From: Dermatophagoides farinae
Taxonomy: Eukaryota; Arthropoda; Arachnida; Sarcoptiformes; Pyroglyphidae
DNA length: 64,000 bases
Reading direction: 5' to 3'
Assembly: GCF_024713945.1 (NCBI RefSeq)
Contig: NC_134683.1
Span: forward strand, 2,977,501 to 3,041,500
A program made the position numbers and the translations under genes. Position 1 is the stretch's first letter; each line of letters begins with the position of its first letter. Shown here one piece after another: positions 25,089 through 37,072 of the stretch. The notes under the pieces are model-generated. The model did not search any database and had not been told where the DNA came from. It saw nothing but the letters and a program-made list of their open reading frames with translations.

Positions 25089-28000
25089 GAGAGATTTAGG
25101 ATATATACCTATGGGAATTCAAGTCAATTGAAGATTTGACCTTTCGCCTTTTGTTCTATACGCCATATATAATGTAGATTCTGATTTCGCTTTTTCTTGA
25201 TGATGTTTTTTTTTCTTGGTTATATAGTGATTATAATTCAAAACACACACACACACACACAAAAGATATTTACCGGTTTTTTGTTGTTGTTGTTGTTGTT
25301 GTTGTTACTTGTTTATATATCATTTATATAGCTTTAGTGGAAACAAAACAAAATCAAAATCAAACTGAATAATAATAACAATGTTTCATTGTTGTTTTTT
25401 GTTTTGTTTTCGATTTTTTTTGTTGTTGTTCTGTGGTGGCCACACAGAAGCCGGATATAGAAGTTTTTTTTATTCCAAAATGATTTTCTTTGTCTTGTTT
25501 AATCAGATAATTGTTTGTCAGTGTGTGTGTGTTGAAATGAATGTATTTTGATGATTGACTAAATTGACAGATTGAATTTGGGTTTTTTTTCAAATTTTTT
25601 TTTTTTTTTTTTGATTTGATCACGATGATAATCAATGAATTCAATGTCTGAGGTTTTGTAAACCCGGCAACAGGTTATCATCTTCATTATCTATTTATGA
25701 TTATAGGTTATAAATTTTATTGAAAAGCCGATTATCATCAGTTTAGTCATTGATCGATGATCATGATAATTTGATTATAACAGCATTCGAAATTGAATTT
25801 TTGTCTGTTTTTGTTTCTATTGTAATTCTTTATCGATTATGGCAATTACTGGTAATTGAATGGATCACGAATTTGTATTATTTATCATTTACATAACAGA
25901 GATATGGAATTTCAAATTCAAAAAACAAACAATCAAACAAACAAAAAAATTCTATAAATGTGAATGGAAAAAAAAACGTTTTTCATTTCATTCTTTTAAT
26001 TCGTAAATTTTTATATATGTGGGTGTGTAATGAACCGATTCTTTCAAAAAACAAACAACCTTCATATACTACCTAGTTTAGTTGAGTGAATTCTGATAGT
26101 TTCTGTCGTCATCATCATCATCATCATCATCGTATTATTTTCCGTCAACCGAATAAATGGTGACATTTTTTTTTCTTTTTCATCATCGTTGTCACTATCA
26201 TCATCATCATCAACATCAACATGATTATTTATGCAAAACATTTCCGACGGTTTTTTTGTCTCTCTCTTTCTTTTTGCATTTATTTCGACAGTACCAAGCA
26301 ATTCCGTAGTGTGTTTTTGCCAAATTTGACAATTTTTCGTTGTTGTTGTCGTTGTTGTTGTTGATTTACATACTAGATCAAAGAATAATTTGTTTAAATT
26401 CAAATGTTTCAATGTTTTTCGGTTGTTTTCGGTCGACACGGAAAGTCGAAAGTTAGCCCAATTTGAATAACAGCAGCAACAGCAATTGGTGTACAGCCGA
26501 CAACCTTGATATTTTTATTTTTATTCCCACACACACACACCACACACACATTCATAGATTTTTTAAGGTCCAAAAAGGGTTTTTCTATCAAATAATTCGT
26601 ATATAAAAAAAATATTGAAAAAAATCAAAAAAAAGAAGCCAAAACATACATTGTGTGTGTGTGTGTCTAAGAAACAAAAAAAAAAAAAAAAAACAAGAAT
26701 GGCCTGTCATCATCATCGTTGTCGTCGTCGTCGTTCTTGAGAAAATAGAGAGAGAAAAGAGGAAAAATTCCAAAACAAAATCTAGAAAAATAAGAAAAGA
26801 ATTATGGAAAAAAAAGAAGAAGCCGCATTTTCTATTCATATTTCTTCTTCTTCATTTTGTTGTCTAGGTTTGTGTGTGTGTGTGTGTGTGGGTCATTTAT
26901 TCATTCAATCACGATTCAATTGAGTCATTTATTATTATTTTATTTTTCCTTGATCATTCTTTTTCCAAACATAATTTGAGCCCTTCCTGAAGCCTTATTA
27001 TTATTGTTGTTGATTATTATGTCGACTAAATGAATTGTTCGTTCTCTGTTTGTGTGTGTGTGTGTGTGTGGCTTGAGTAATATATTTGTTGTTGTTGTTG
27101 TTCTCAATGTGTGGGCGGCAAATTCAAATCTGTCTCTGTCTTTTTTTTTTTTTTTTTTTTTTGCAAGAAAAATTCGTTTTCTGGAACAACAATAATAATA
27201 ATTTGAAAATGGAAACTTTTTTTCTTTTCTTCATGTTTTGCTTCTGGGTATATTTGAATGTTTGGATTTGATTTTTTTTTTTGCTACGCGGCGACAATTG
27301 TGTGAGCTTTTCATTCTCTGAATTCATGTCATTTGAATATTTTTTTTTCTTCATAAAAAAAATTTTTGTTGTTGTTGTTGTAGTCATCATTATTATTATT
27401 TGCCACCATATAAATTTAGGGATTGACCACCACCACCACCACCACCATCCAATTATCATATATATTCATTTGCTACTTCAATTCAAAATGCATTCTTTTC
27501 CATTTGACAAATGAATGAATGAATGAAGAATTTATATACACAATGCAGACGAAAAAAAGTCATATTTTTATTTCGTTGTATTATCCAAAACAAACTAATA
27601 GGAAGCTATGAAATTATTCACTTTTTTCATTTGGTTTTGGTTTTTTAAACACCTTGACACTGATTCATTACGTGGCGGCTTTTTTTCTGGCCTAGCTTGA
27701 CAAAAAAAAAAATCTTTGACAAAATTTGTAAATTGAGAAGACAAACTATATAGGTACCAATGGTGGTGGTCACTAGTACCCAAAAAAAAAAAATGAACTC
27801 GATGAATTTGTCTCACTACAGCAAAAAAAAGGGATATTTTTTTCCCATTCCTTATATGCAACACTTATGATGATGATGGCCATCAATCCATCGAATCGAT
27901 TGCTCAGTGAATACAGAGAAAAGAAATTTTTTTGACATAAAGAAAAAGGAGACCCAGCAGGAGTTTGATTTCCAAAAAAAAATTTCGGCAAGTAAGGTGA

Positions 28001-31000
28001 AAACCCTTTGCATTCAATCGAATTCAATTTGAATTCAAATTCACCACCAGTATATTTCATTCAAAAATGAATATTACGACAACGACGACGACGACCGATG
28101 ATGATGAAGAATTTGCATTGAACTTCTCATTGGTCAAAAAAAAAAAAAAATTTTGTAACCGTAACTCATTTAGCAATCCTTCTTTTATTAGGTCTCATTT
28201 TGAGACAAATTAGGTATATACCACTTTTTTCTTCGAGACCGTAATTTATGTTTATGTGTGTGTGTATGTGTGTGTCCTTTTAACAACAACAACAACAACA
28301 ACAGTAACCGAATCGGATTTTTGAATGGACCTTGACGAATATATTCGAAGAAAGAAAAACAGAAAATCCAAAAAAGAAAAAAAAACGTCATTTTTCGTCT
28401 TTGTTACGAGGTGGCCCATCACTTGTGTGTGTGTGTGAATAACGTAGATAACGAGAAAATTGAACGTATAATTGGGTATAAGGCGTTTTTTCAGGTGAAA
28501 AAATGGCTTCTGTGTTTTTTTTTTGTTTGTTTGTTTGTGAAAAGGATTGATTTTCATTATGAAAAACAAAATTTGAAGAAACAAAAAAAAGTCTTATTAT
28601 CAATCTAAGTGTGTGTGTGTGTTTTTTTTTATTGAATTTACCGCAAAACAATATCTTTTCAGATTATCGATCTGTCTGATAAATTTTTTTTGCTCACTTT
28701 TAAATAATCAATGAATGATTGTGTAATGGTTTTTGTGCTAATCGATAATTTTTGTTTTTTTTCTACTTTCTTTCATGATAATAATAATAAATAGCCAAAC
28801 CAGCACGTATTGCACATAGCAGCAGGGAACGTTTGGATATTATTGCCAAACATAATATAACATTATCATGTCGTGTTGATGGTAATCCAATTCCATGGAT
28901 CGAATGGTATCGTAATGGTCGACGTTTACGTACACGACGACGTGTGATAATCAATACACGAAGGTTAGTATCACACCCATTGCAAACACTGTCCATCGAA
29001 CGACAAAAAAAAAAAAATAAAAAAATTCTAATTTTTCAAAATGTTTAAAATGAACATGAATATGTGAATAATGAAAAACATAAGTGAATAATTTTACATA
29101 GTTCATCACCATTTTTAGCAATAAAAATTTATTATTCTTTTGAAGAATATTCTATTCTGCAACAAAAACAACAGCAACAGCATCAACAGCAACAACAAAT
29201 AATTTTTACACAGTAAAGTAGTAGACGATTATATACATTGGCGGCGACGGTACTACAATTCATGTTGACAGTGTGTGTGTGTGTGTGTAGCACACAGACA
29301 AAAATAAGAATTTTTTAACTTGTAAATATATATTACCTAACACTAGCAATAAAGGCATAAATTCCTAAAAAAAAACTCGTATAGAATATAATCATATTTT
29401 CGACAGTAAATAAATAAATAAATATAAAAAAAATTGAACATCAATTGAAGAGAGACAATTTCATAATCATCATCATCATCATCAATGATGTGTGTGTGTG
29501 TGTGTGTATAAGTGTCAAACATTTCCATTCAATCTATGGTGGTGAATGTTTGTTCCATTTTTAGAAATTCTATATCCCGATTTAGAATGAATGAATGAAT
29601 GAATGAATGAAAGAATATGAGGACAAGACATTTTATTTTTATACTTTTTACTTATTTATTTATTCAGTGTTTTTTTTTTTTGTTTATTTTCTTTTTCTGA
29701 ATTCATTCATTCATTCATGAATTGAATTGAATTGAATTGAATTGAAAATGAGGAAAAAAAATTAGCTGTAATCCAAATGTAAATGTGTGTGTGATGAATA
29801 AAATCAGTTTGTGTTTGGTTTTTCACAATTTTTTTTAAAGGCGCGATGACGTATTAGAAAGTCATTTTATTGTCGTCGTTGTTGTTGTTGTCTTCGTCTA
29901 GAGTTTTTCTTTCTGGAAAAAAAAGTGAAAGGATAATGGTCGGATAATGTTCAGTTTGGTTTTTTTGTTGTTGATGACATTTTAAAGAATTTTTTTTTCT
30001 CACATTATTTTTTTCAAATTCTCATTTGAATCCCATTTACAAAAACATATCATAAAATGGCTAGACAACACTAGACTAGACAGAATTTCATCATCATCAT
30101 CATCAGAATCAGAATCCGGGTTGTGTACCATGGTGATGGTGGTGGTTAAATTATAAATAATAAGAATAAGAATGGATTAAAAAAATAGAATTTTAAACTA
30201 ATATAACGAATTTTCTTTTTTCATTTTTTTTATCGATTATTATTCTATATAGACGAATATCACAATTAACTATTGTACATGCATCCGTTAGACGTGATCA
30301 TGGTACATATGAATGTAGAGCAATGAATGTTGTATCAAAAGAACCATCAGTAAAACGATTCCATGTTAATGTACAATGGCCAATAAATCATCCAAAACAT
30401 CGGCAATCATTAGGCAATTATCATCATCATCAAAATAATGGTAAACATCGACATCCATCATCATATTCCGGTATAAGAAAAACAACAATTAATAACGATG
30501 ATGATCGTATTGGTGCCAAAAATAATGTGATTATTGGAACAAATCATCATTATAATATTAATCATAATCATCATCATCAAATATTGAATAATAATGATGA
30601 TGTTGAAAGTGATGAAATTCATCATTATCATCCACAAGTAACTGATGATGGTTTCAATAGTTTTCAAGATAATTCTGAAATTCCACAACCATGTCCAATT
30701 GCATCATTCTGTTTGAATGGTGGTACATGTTCATTATATAAACATCTTGGTGAATATGTTTGTGAGTAAGTAACAAATAATTGATTCTCATCATCATCAT
30801 ACAGCCAAAAAAAAAAAATTTCATTTCATTTCATTCAATTTTATTCATTTTGTTTTTTTTTTTTTTTTTTGATTTGATTTGATTTAATTTCAATCAGATG
30901 TGCCGATGGTTATAAAGGTCATCGTTGTGAATATAAAGATTTACAAAAATATCGTGAGTATTGCTCATAATTCTTTCGCCAATTTTTTTTTTATTATTTA

Positions 31001-31110
31001 ATTATTGAATTTTTTTCATTCATTCATTCTTTACATTTTCAAATTTAGCGGTAAAAACATTGGTCGATTATGATCCCATAGTTGCCCGTACACCACCTCA
31101 TTCCTTTTCG
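20491..31110 (+). CDS. Vein/neuregulin-like EGFR ligand with Ig and EGF domains (3' end unresolved)
   Basis: A secreted ligand for the EGF receptor, closest in layout to Drosophila Vein. Exons: 20491-22249, 28795-28963, 30253-30765, 30898-30953 and 31049-31110; all junction phases agree and give at least 853 codons. A hydrophobic stretch at residues ~83-105 is a likely (internal) signal sequence, so an ATG near it may be the true start. Long Ser, His and Gln runs precede a conserved block from Cys370 (CPEGPPEQW...YGELISLAEDYGGRIGATF). The Ig domain has Cys612, an IEWYRNG motif and DHGTYEC (Cys664). The EGF domain has six Cys at 790, 796, 802, 813, 815 and 824, then EYKDL. The EGF is split by an intron between the fourth and fifth Cys. 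Ig and EGF are joined by a long His/Asn/Asp linker. No membrane segment is seen after the EGF, as in Vein. The last identified exon ends in a good donor (TCG|GTAAGT), so at least one more exon follows. Confidence 0.85.
22250..28794 (+). other. Vein-like gene intron 1 (6.5 kb), repeat-rich
   Basis: The donor is GTG|GTAAGT and the acceptor AATAG|CC. Contents are (TG)n (23493-23510, 26871-26890, 27052-27070), (AC)n (25053-25086), (CAA/TTG)n, (ATC)n and long A/T runs. I found no nested gene. Large 5' introns in signalling ligands often carry enhancers, but no specific element is recognised. Confidence 0.6.
28964..30252 (+). other. Vein-like gene intron 2, inside the Ig domain
   Basis: A 1.29-kb intron (AG|GTTAGT ... 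ATATAG|A) splits the Ig domain between the IEWYRNG and DHGTYEC parts in phase 2. It holds (TG)n near 29272-29288 and 29490-29508, GAATGAAT runs near 29587-29609 and GAATT repeats near 29719-29742. No other gene is seen. Confidence 0.75.
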
Positions 31111-34100
31111 GTAAGTTTGTGTGTGTGTGTGTGTTTTTTCTTTGTTTCCAAATTGTTTGATTGGCCATTTCGTGTGAGGTTTTTTCTTTTCATCATCTAT
31201 GAAACCAGAAAAAAAAACAAAAAAAAAAACAAAACACAACTTTGGCGGTCGTTATATGGAAAAAAAATTATTTTATTTTTTTTATATATATGATGATTTG
31301 ATGCCATTCTGTTCGGTTCTGGTTTTGATTTGGTTGGCCCACCAACAACACAAAATATCCAAACATTCAAAATGATGATGATGTTCAAAACGACAATATA
31401 ATTTATGTCGTCTAACCATATCATATCTCTGGTTGTTATTACTTGTTTGGATTTTACTATGAAACTCATAATTCGTTTGCATAAACTTTTATATTCAAAC
31501 AAACAAACAAACAGAAAAAAAGTTTTTTTTTCTGTTTATATGTGTATGTTTCAAACGAACCCAAAAGAACAATAAATGATTCAACTGGCCAGATTCTTTT
31601 TTTTTCGTTGTTTCTTTCTATCTACTTCAAATAATAATTGAAGGCTAGTTTAGTGCAAAAATGAAAAAAAAAATTCATCATGTGCGTGTTTTCTTTTTCT
31701 TTTTTTTTCTTGTTCATTTTCGTTTCGAGACCACCAAATAAGTTGAAGAAAAATTTTAATGATCATTATCATCACATTTGTGGTGATGAAAAATTATCAT
31801 TTTTGGCTAGTTGAATTTGTTTTCGTCTGAAAATATGGAACGAAATTGCAGCAATAGTAGTAGAAATAGCAGTAGTAGAAATGTATCGTATTCAATTTCA
31901 ATTTCGTTTTTTTTCTCTTTTTTTTTCTTGATAATTACAAGGTGATAATTTGGTAGGTGGCCTTCTATTCATTCCAAAAAAAAAAATTTTTTTGGTTCCA
32001 CGACAATTACTATTATACAAACATAGTGAATTATCGTTGACAAGCCGGTCAAACTAATGATGATGATGATGATAATGATTATATCTGGAACCTCATTCTG
32101 ATAACCTGATAACAAGGATGAATGAATGAATGATTCACTGAATCAAAGATCAAAGTCGGCAATTCAACATGTGAACAACAACGACAACAAAATTACATAT
32201 CATTTGTAAATTATCATTATACACACACACACACACACACACAATGAATTTGCCGACCAAATATGACATTAATCAAAAAAAAAATTCGTTCGATTAGTTA
32301 TTTGTTATTCTTTGTTCATTTTTGGTTCAAGAATTCAACCTCATTTAATGATGAGAATTTGCTCGGTTTCTATTTGTGTTTTTAGTGGTGATTATCATCA
32401 TCATCATCATCACCTGAACAACGATGAACAAACGAAACGAAAAAAAATTGTTGAAAAGATGAATCAATTTTTTTCGTTTCGTTGACTGTCTATTTTGTTT
32501 GAAAATTTCCGCTAAACAACAACAAAAAGAAGATAACCTAAAACGAAATTAGATCCAGAAATTTTTCTGAAAAAAATCATTTCGAATGTGATTATAAATA
32601 ACAAGGTTCCGTTTTACCTAGCCCTTATTATATTGCTGCTGCTTTGATTGTTGATTATAAATGTTGAAGCGAAGACAACTTAATTACAATGGACACTTGG
32701 AAAATTTTCTCTTCTTCTTTTTTTTTTATTATCGATAGAAGAAATGATTATCATCAAAATCATAAATAGGCGAGGAGTTTTGAACCCAATAGCGAACTAA
32801 AAAAAAAAAGAAAAAGATTGATTGAATCAATCAGTGTGGTCCATTTTTTCAGGTTCATCTGTCTATTGCTTTTGTTGTTGTTGTTGTTGTTATATTCACA
32901 ACACTAAATTTGATACAAATGACCAATATAATCAATATTACGGATTTGCCGCTTTATAGTGAATGGCTTCATCATCATCATCATCATCATCATGCCAAAC
33001 ATTCAATCATTCGTAACGTCTTGTTGATAATTTTGACGACTTTATATTGCCGACCTTGTTATTGTTTCGTGTGTGTGTGTGTGTATGTGATTGGCAATAT
33101 CGAAAAAAAATGACAGATAGAAATGTAAAGAGAAATAAAAAAAAATTCTGATCAATAGTCGGTGTGGTCACTTAAAACAGTAAAAGAAAAAAAAACGTTC
33201 GATGATTTGATGATTGTCAATGTGTCTGAAATGAAATAATGATTGTCAAATTTGACATGACAATCCAATTTCGATTCAATTTTTTTTTTAAATTGCTAAA
33301 ATTTATTTTTCATTTACACAGAATCAGAATCAATGTCAATGTCTTTTTTTTTCACTTCCATCGATAATCAATGTGTTATGCACACACACACACACACACA
33401 TCCATAAATAAATTCTTGTTTCATTCATTTTTTTTTATTATTGATGATCAACATTCATTTGTCGGCTTGCGGCAAAAGTTTTGATCATCATGATCATTCT
33501 GATCAAGATGATGATGATCATTGAGAGATGACTACTGAAAAAAAAAATATAAAATTCGATCGTATTCTTAAAAATTTTTCTTTCTGTTCATTCTAAAGTT
33601 TTTATTTCATTTTGAATACACACAAAAAAAAATTCAATGAAACTCGTGCCTCAAGAAAACTAAAAAATATTATTATTATTGGCTACCTAATAAACACACA
33701 CATACGTGATTGGTTGATTTGTTATGTTTCGATGGTCATAAAATCTAGAGAAAAAAAAAATTCCTTTAGTTTTCTTGCACACAATTTCAAATAAACAAAC
33801 AAACAAACAACTTGCTTGATTGTTGATTATTGTGTTTTATACGAATAATATAAGAAATCAACAACAAAACAACAACAACAACAACAACAAAATTGCACCA
33901 GAAAAAATACACATATATTCAGAAAAATTCAGTGTGTTGGTGAATACAACAACAGAAAAAAAAAATTTTTTTTTCTCCAAAAGAACGATGTTGTTGTTGT
34001 TGTTGTTGTTGTTGGTTTATCGATTGCATGATTACACAACAACCGACAAGAAAAAATACGAAAAATTATTGTTGTCAGGTATGGTTTGAATGTGTGTGTG

Positions 34101-36898
34101 TGTGTGTGTGTGTAGTAGAGAAACTTTCAGACAAATTGACGACGATGATGATGATGATGATGATGATCCATACCGGTCTACAACAGCATTTGAATGTGAA
34201 TATTTCAAATCACCAACAACAACAACATCAGAAAAAAAAGTGATATATGGATCAATGGCTAGAGGAGGTGATTATTATAGCCGAATGATGATTATATTCT
34301 CAATATAATAAAGTCATAATATTTACATTTCACTTGTCTTCGTAGTCGTCGTCTTCATAGTCGTCGTCTTCATAGTCGTCGCCATCATTTTCATGTCATG
34401 TTATATATCAAATAAATAAATAATAAATATATGTATTGTGAATGAATGCTGACTAACTTCATCTTCATTTTTTTTCTTTTTTTTTGAGGCTTTTTGAGAT
34501 GGTTTTCATCGGTAGCAAGCTTTTGTTGTTTGCTACCGATGTTTGTGTGTGTGTGTGTAATATATCGATTATATAATCTTTTGGAAAAAAAATTGAGTTC
34601 CACATCTTTTTTTTCATATATATTCTGTCGGTTTTTTTTTCATCATTTTTTTTTCTCGGTTATGTGTTGCTAGTGTTGTTGTTTCGTATACGTGTCGGCA
34701 GTTTTTTGTTTTGTTTTTCATTTATGATGATGAAGAGAAAACGATCGATGATGATGAGGATGATGATGATGATGATGAAAAATGAAATGAATCGTAGATT
34801 TGATTAGAATGGAATGTTTTTAATATAATTTTTGCTGTTTTTTGTGTGTTTGAGTGTGTTTGTGTGTGTGCATATAGCCGACATTGATCATTGTTGATTA
34901 TAATGTGAATGATGATGATGATGATAACGAAATATTTATCGGTGGAAAACTAACAAACAAATGCTCGATTCTCTTTGACTCTTTGATTTGATTTTTTGAT
35001 CTGTAAATCATTTTTTTTGTTTTGTTTTGTTTTGAACCGAAACAACAAAAATTGATTAGTCTCAAATCTAAAATGATTTTATTATGAACTAACCTGACAG
35101 TGAAATTGTAGGCTAGAATTCTGGATGTTTTTCCTCGTCGGAATTTTCTCATAATAAACAAAACCATTGATGAATTTCTCCGCTTTTCTTGAAGATGATC
35201 ATAACCACATCGTAGTCGGACAAAAATTTGCATTTTTTTTTGTTGCTTCTTGTGAAATAATTCTTTTTCGATTCCATCAATCTTGTGTTTATGTATGTGT
35301 GTGCATTGTGTTTATTTGTCGGGCCGCGGGCCAATAATAATAATAATAATGTCATCTCATCTCGGTCATAGTTCATCATGTTTGGCTGCCAAAAACAATT
35401 TGAATGTGTTTTTTTTTGGAATTTTTTGGACAAAATAATTTATTGAATTTTTTTGCCCCTACTTTTCTTCACTTTTATTCATTGATAATGATGATGATGA
35501 TCAAAATCATGGTTTATGGCTGATTGTAAACATAAACAGCTTTAAATCATTTAATATATACTGGATTTTTTTTTCCTGGTGACAAGAAAAATTATTATTA
35601 TCTAAGATTTCAATGGAAAAAAACAAAAAAAAATTTTTCTCAGTTATTTTTTTTGTTTTGTTTCTCCTCTGGCGGTTAGTTGCTTTGGAAATTGGCCAAT
35701 AATAATTTTTTCCTTCATTCATTCATTTTTTTTTTGCTGAGATTCAATTCACAATTTTAAATTCAAATTATTGAATGTTTTTTTTCTGTTTTTCTAAAAT
35801 TTTTCTCTTTTTTTTCTCTCTCTCTCTCAAAAAATATAGTCAAAAACCAATGAAGAACGTGCCGATAGTTGAAAGACCAAAGAATTTTAGCTGTAAGAAT
35901 TTTTTTTTCGCATAAAAAAAATTTGAAACCAAAGAATCTTTGATTCGGAAAAAAATCAACTGAAAACTATATCACTCACCACCACCAAATACATATACAA
36001 AAATTGAAACAGGACCGTGATCGTTTTTGCAGACAACATCGAACAGTGACTTGAATTTTAACGAATTTTTTTTCGAAACGAAAATCCAGACCCGCCACCA
36101 ATCTCATCATTCATTTGAAAATTATTTATCCCGTTGAAAAAAAAAATATTTTCACATTCGACCATAATTCGGTGAAACAAATTCCACTCATATAATGTGT
36201 ATGTGTGTGTGTGTGATTTTGACAATTCATTTGTCACCAAAAACAAACCAAAAATAAAATGAATTATCCGGTCAAAAACAAAAAAAAAATTCAACCATCA
36301 ATCCATCCATCATAATTCACAGCCGCGCCTTCATCACCATCATCATCATCATCATCTTGCATCGCTGATTCTATCTAATCAAACAATCAAGTCTGCAAAA
36401 ACAAAAAAAAACAAAACAAAAATGAAATCTAGCCATTTTCAATTCAATTTTTTATTATTATAATAATGATGATCTGTATGATTTGTTTGATCAAATCATA
36501 ATTTGATTTTGTTGACAAATTTTGAAATTTGATCATTCAACAACAACAACAACTTACACTGACTTTTTTTTATATTGCAAACTACTTATATCATCATCAT
36601 CATGGCAAACACTCGATTTAATTTTTTTTTATTTGTATCTCTGTAAATAATTTATTCGATTGATGATTCAATGAATTTGATTATTATTATTATTATTGTA
36701 ATTTTGATCCAAATCAACTAATTGTCATCATGGATTTTATTTTATTTTATTTTTTTTTATTAAAATTCTTAATTATTAATGATGATGATCAATTGAATGG
36801 TGGATTGATTTTGGATTGAATTTTTATGTGAAAAAATAAAATTTTCAATTTTCATCAAAAGTCAAAAGTGTTGCCATCTAGTTTCTAGAGTTGTGAAA
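31111..36898. other. Vein-like 3' region and intergenic stretch before DDX46
   Basis: Repeat-rich DNA that must contain the missing last exon(s) of the Vein-like gene. One candidate is the frame 34117-34308 (plus), which ends EKKVIYGSMARGGDYYS... at TAA 34306-34308. Its phase does not join directly to the exon ending at 31110, so an extra exon would be needed. Another candidate begins after an AAAAG acceptor near 33985 and is short and Val-rich. The patch 35095-35235 (minus) is higher in complexity but unrecognised. Other content: (AC)n at 32221-32243 and 33380-33401, and (ATC/GAT)n at several places. Confidence 0.4.
34332..34385. repeat. 15-bp tandem repeat (CTTCATAGTCGTCGT)
   Basis: About three copies of a 15-bp unit, with single-base variation (CTTCGTAG versus CTTCATAG). 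On the minus strand it reads DDYED repeats followed by a stop, which mimics an acidic tail; no splice acceptor supports it as an exon. Confidence 0.75.
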
Positions 36899-36916
36899 AT
36901 GTATCCTGCATGCAGA

Positions 36917-36944
36917 ATATCGATGGCAAAATATCGATTATTTT
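36917..36944. promoter_or_regulatory. Paired ATATCGAT elements upstream of DDX46
   Basis: Two ATATCGAT copies about 17 bp apart (GAATATCGATGGCAAAATATCGATTATT) lie some 130-155 bp before the DDX46 start codon. They resemble the TATCGATA element bound by DREF at insect housekeeping and replication genes, which fits a splicing helicase promoter. The assignment is by resemblance only. Confidence 0.4.
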
Positions 36945-37072
36945 TCTTTTTTTTTTTGGTGTAAACAAAAACAAAGCCGGTTTCGATTGTTTTTGTATTG
37001 CCAATTTCACATTTTTTTTTATTTCTTATCATCTGTTTGATTGTTTTTTTTCTACTGATTAAAACAACAATA

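Noticed and set aside
36998-37072. Upstream in-frame ATG of DDX46
   Set aside because: Adds a hydrophobic stretch from T runs ahead of MGRHW, unlike any DDX46; the ATG at 37073 matches the family start.
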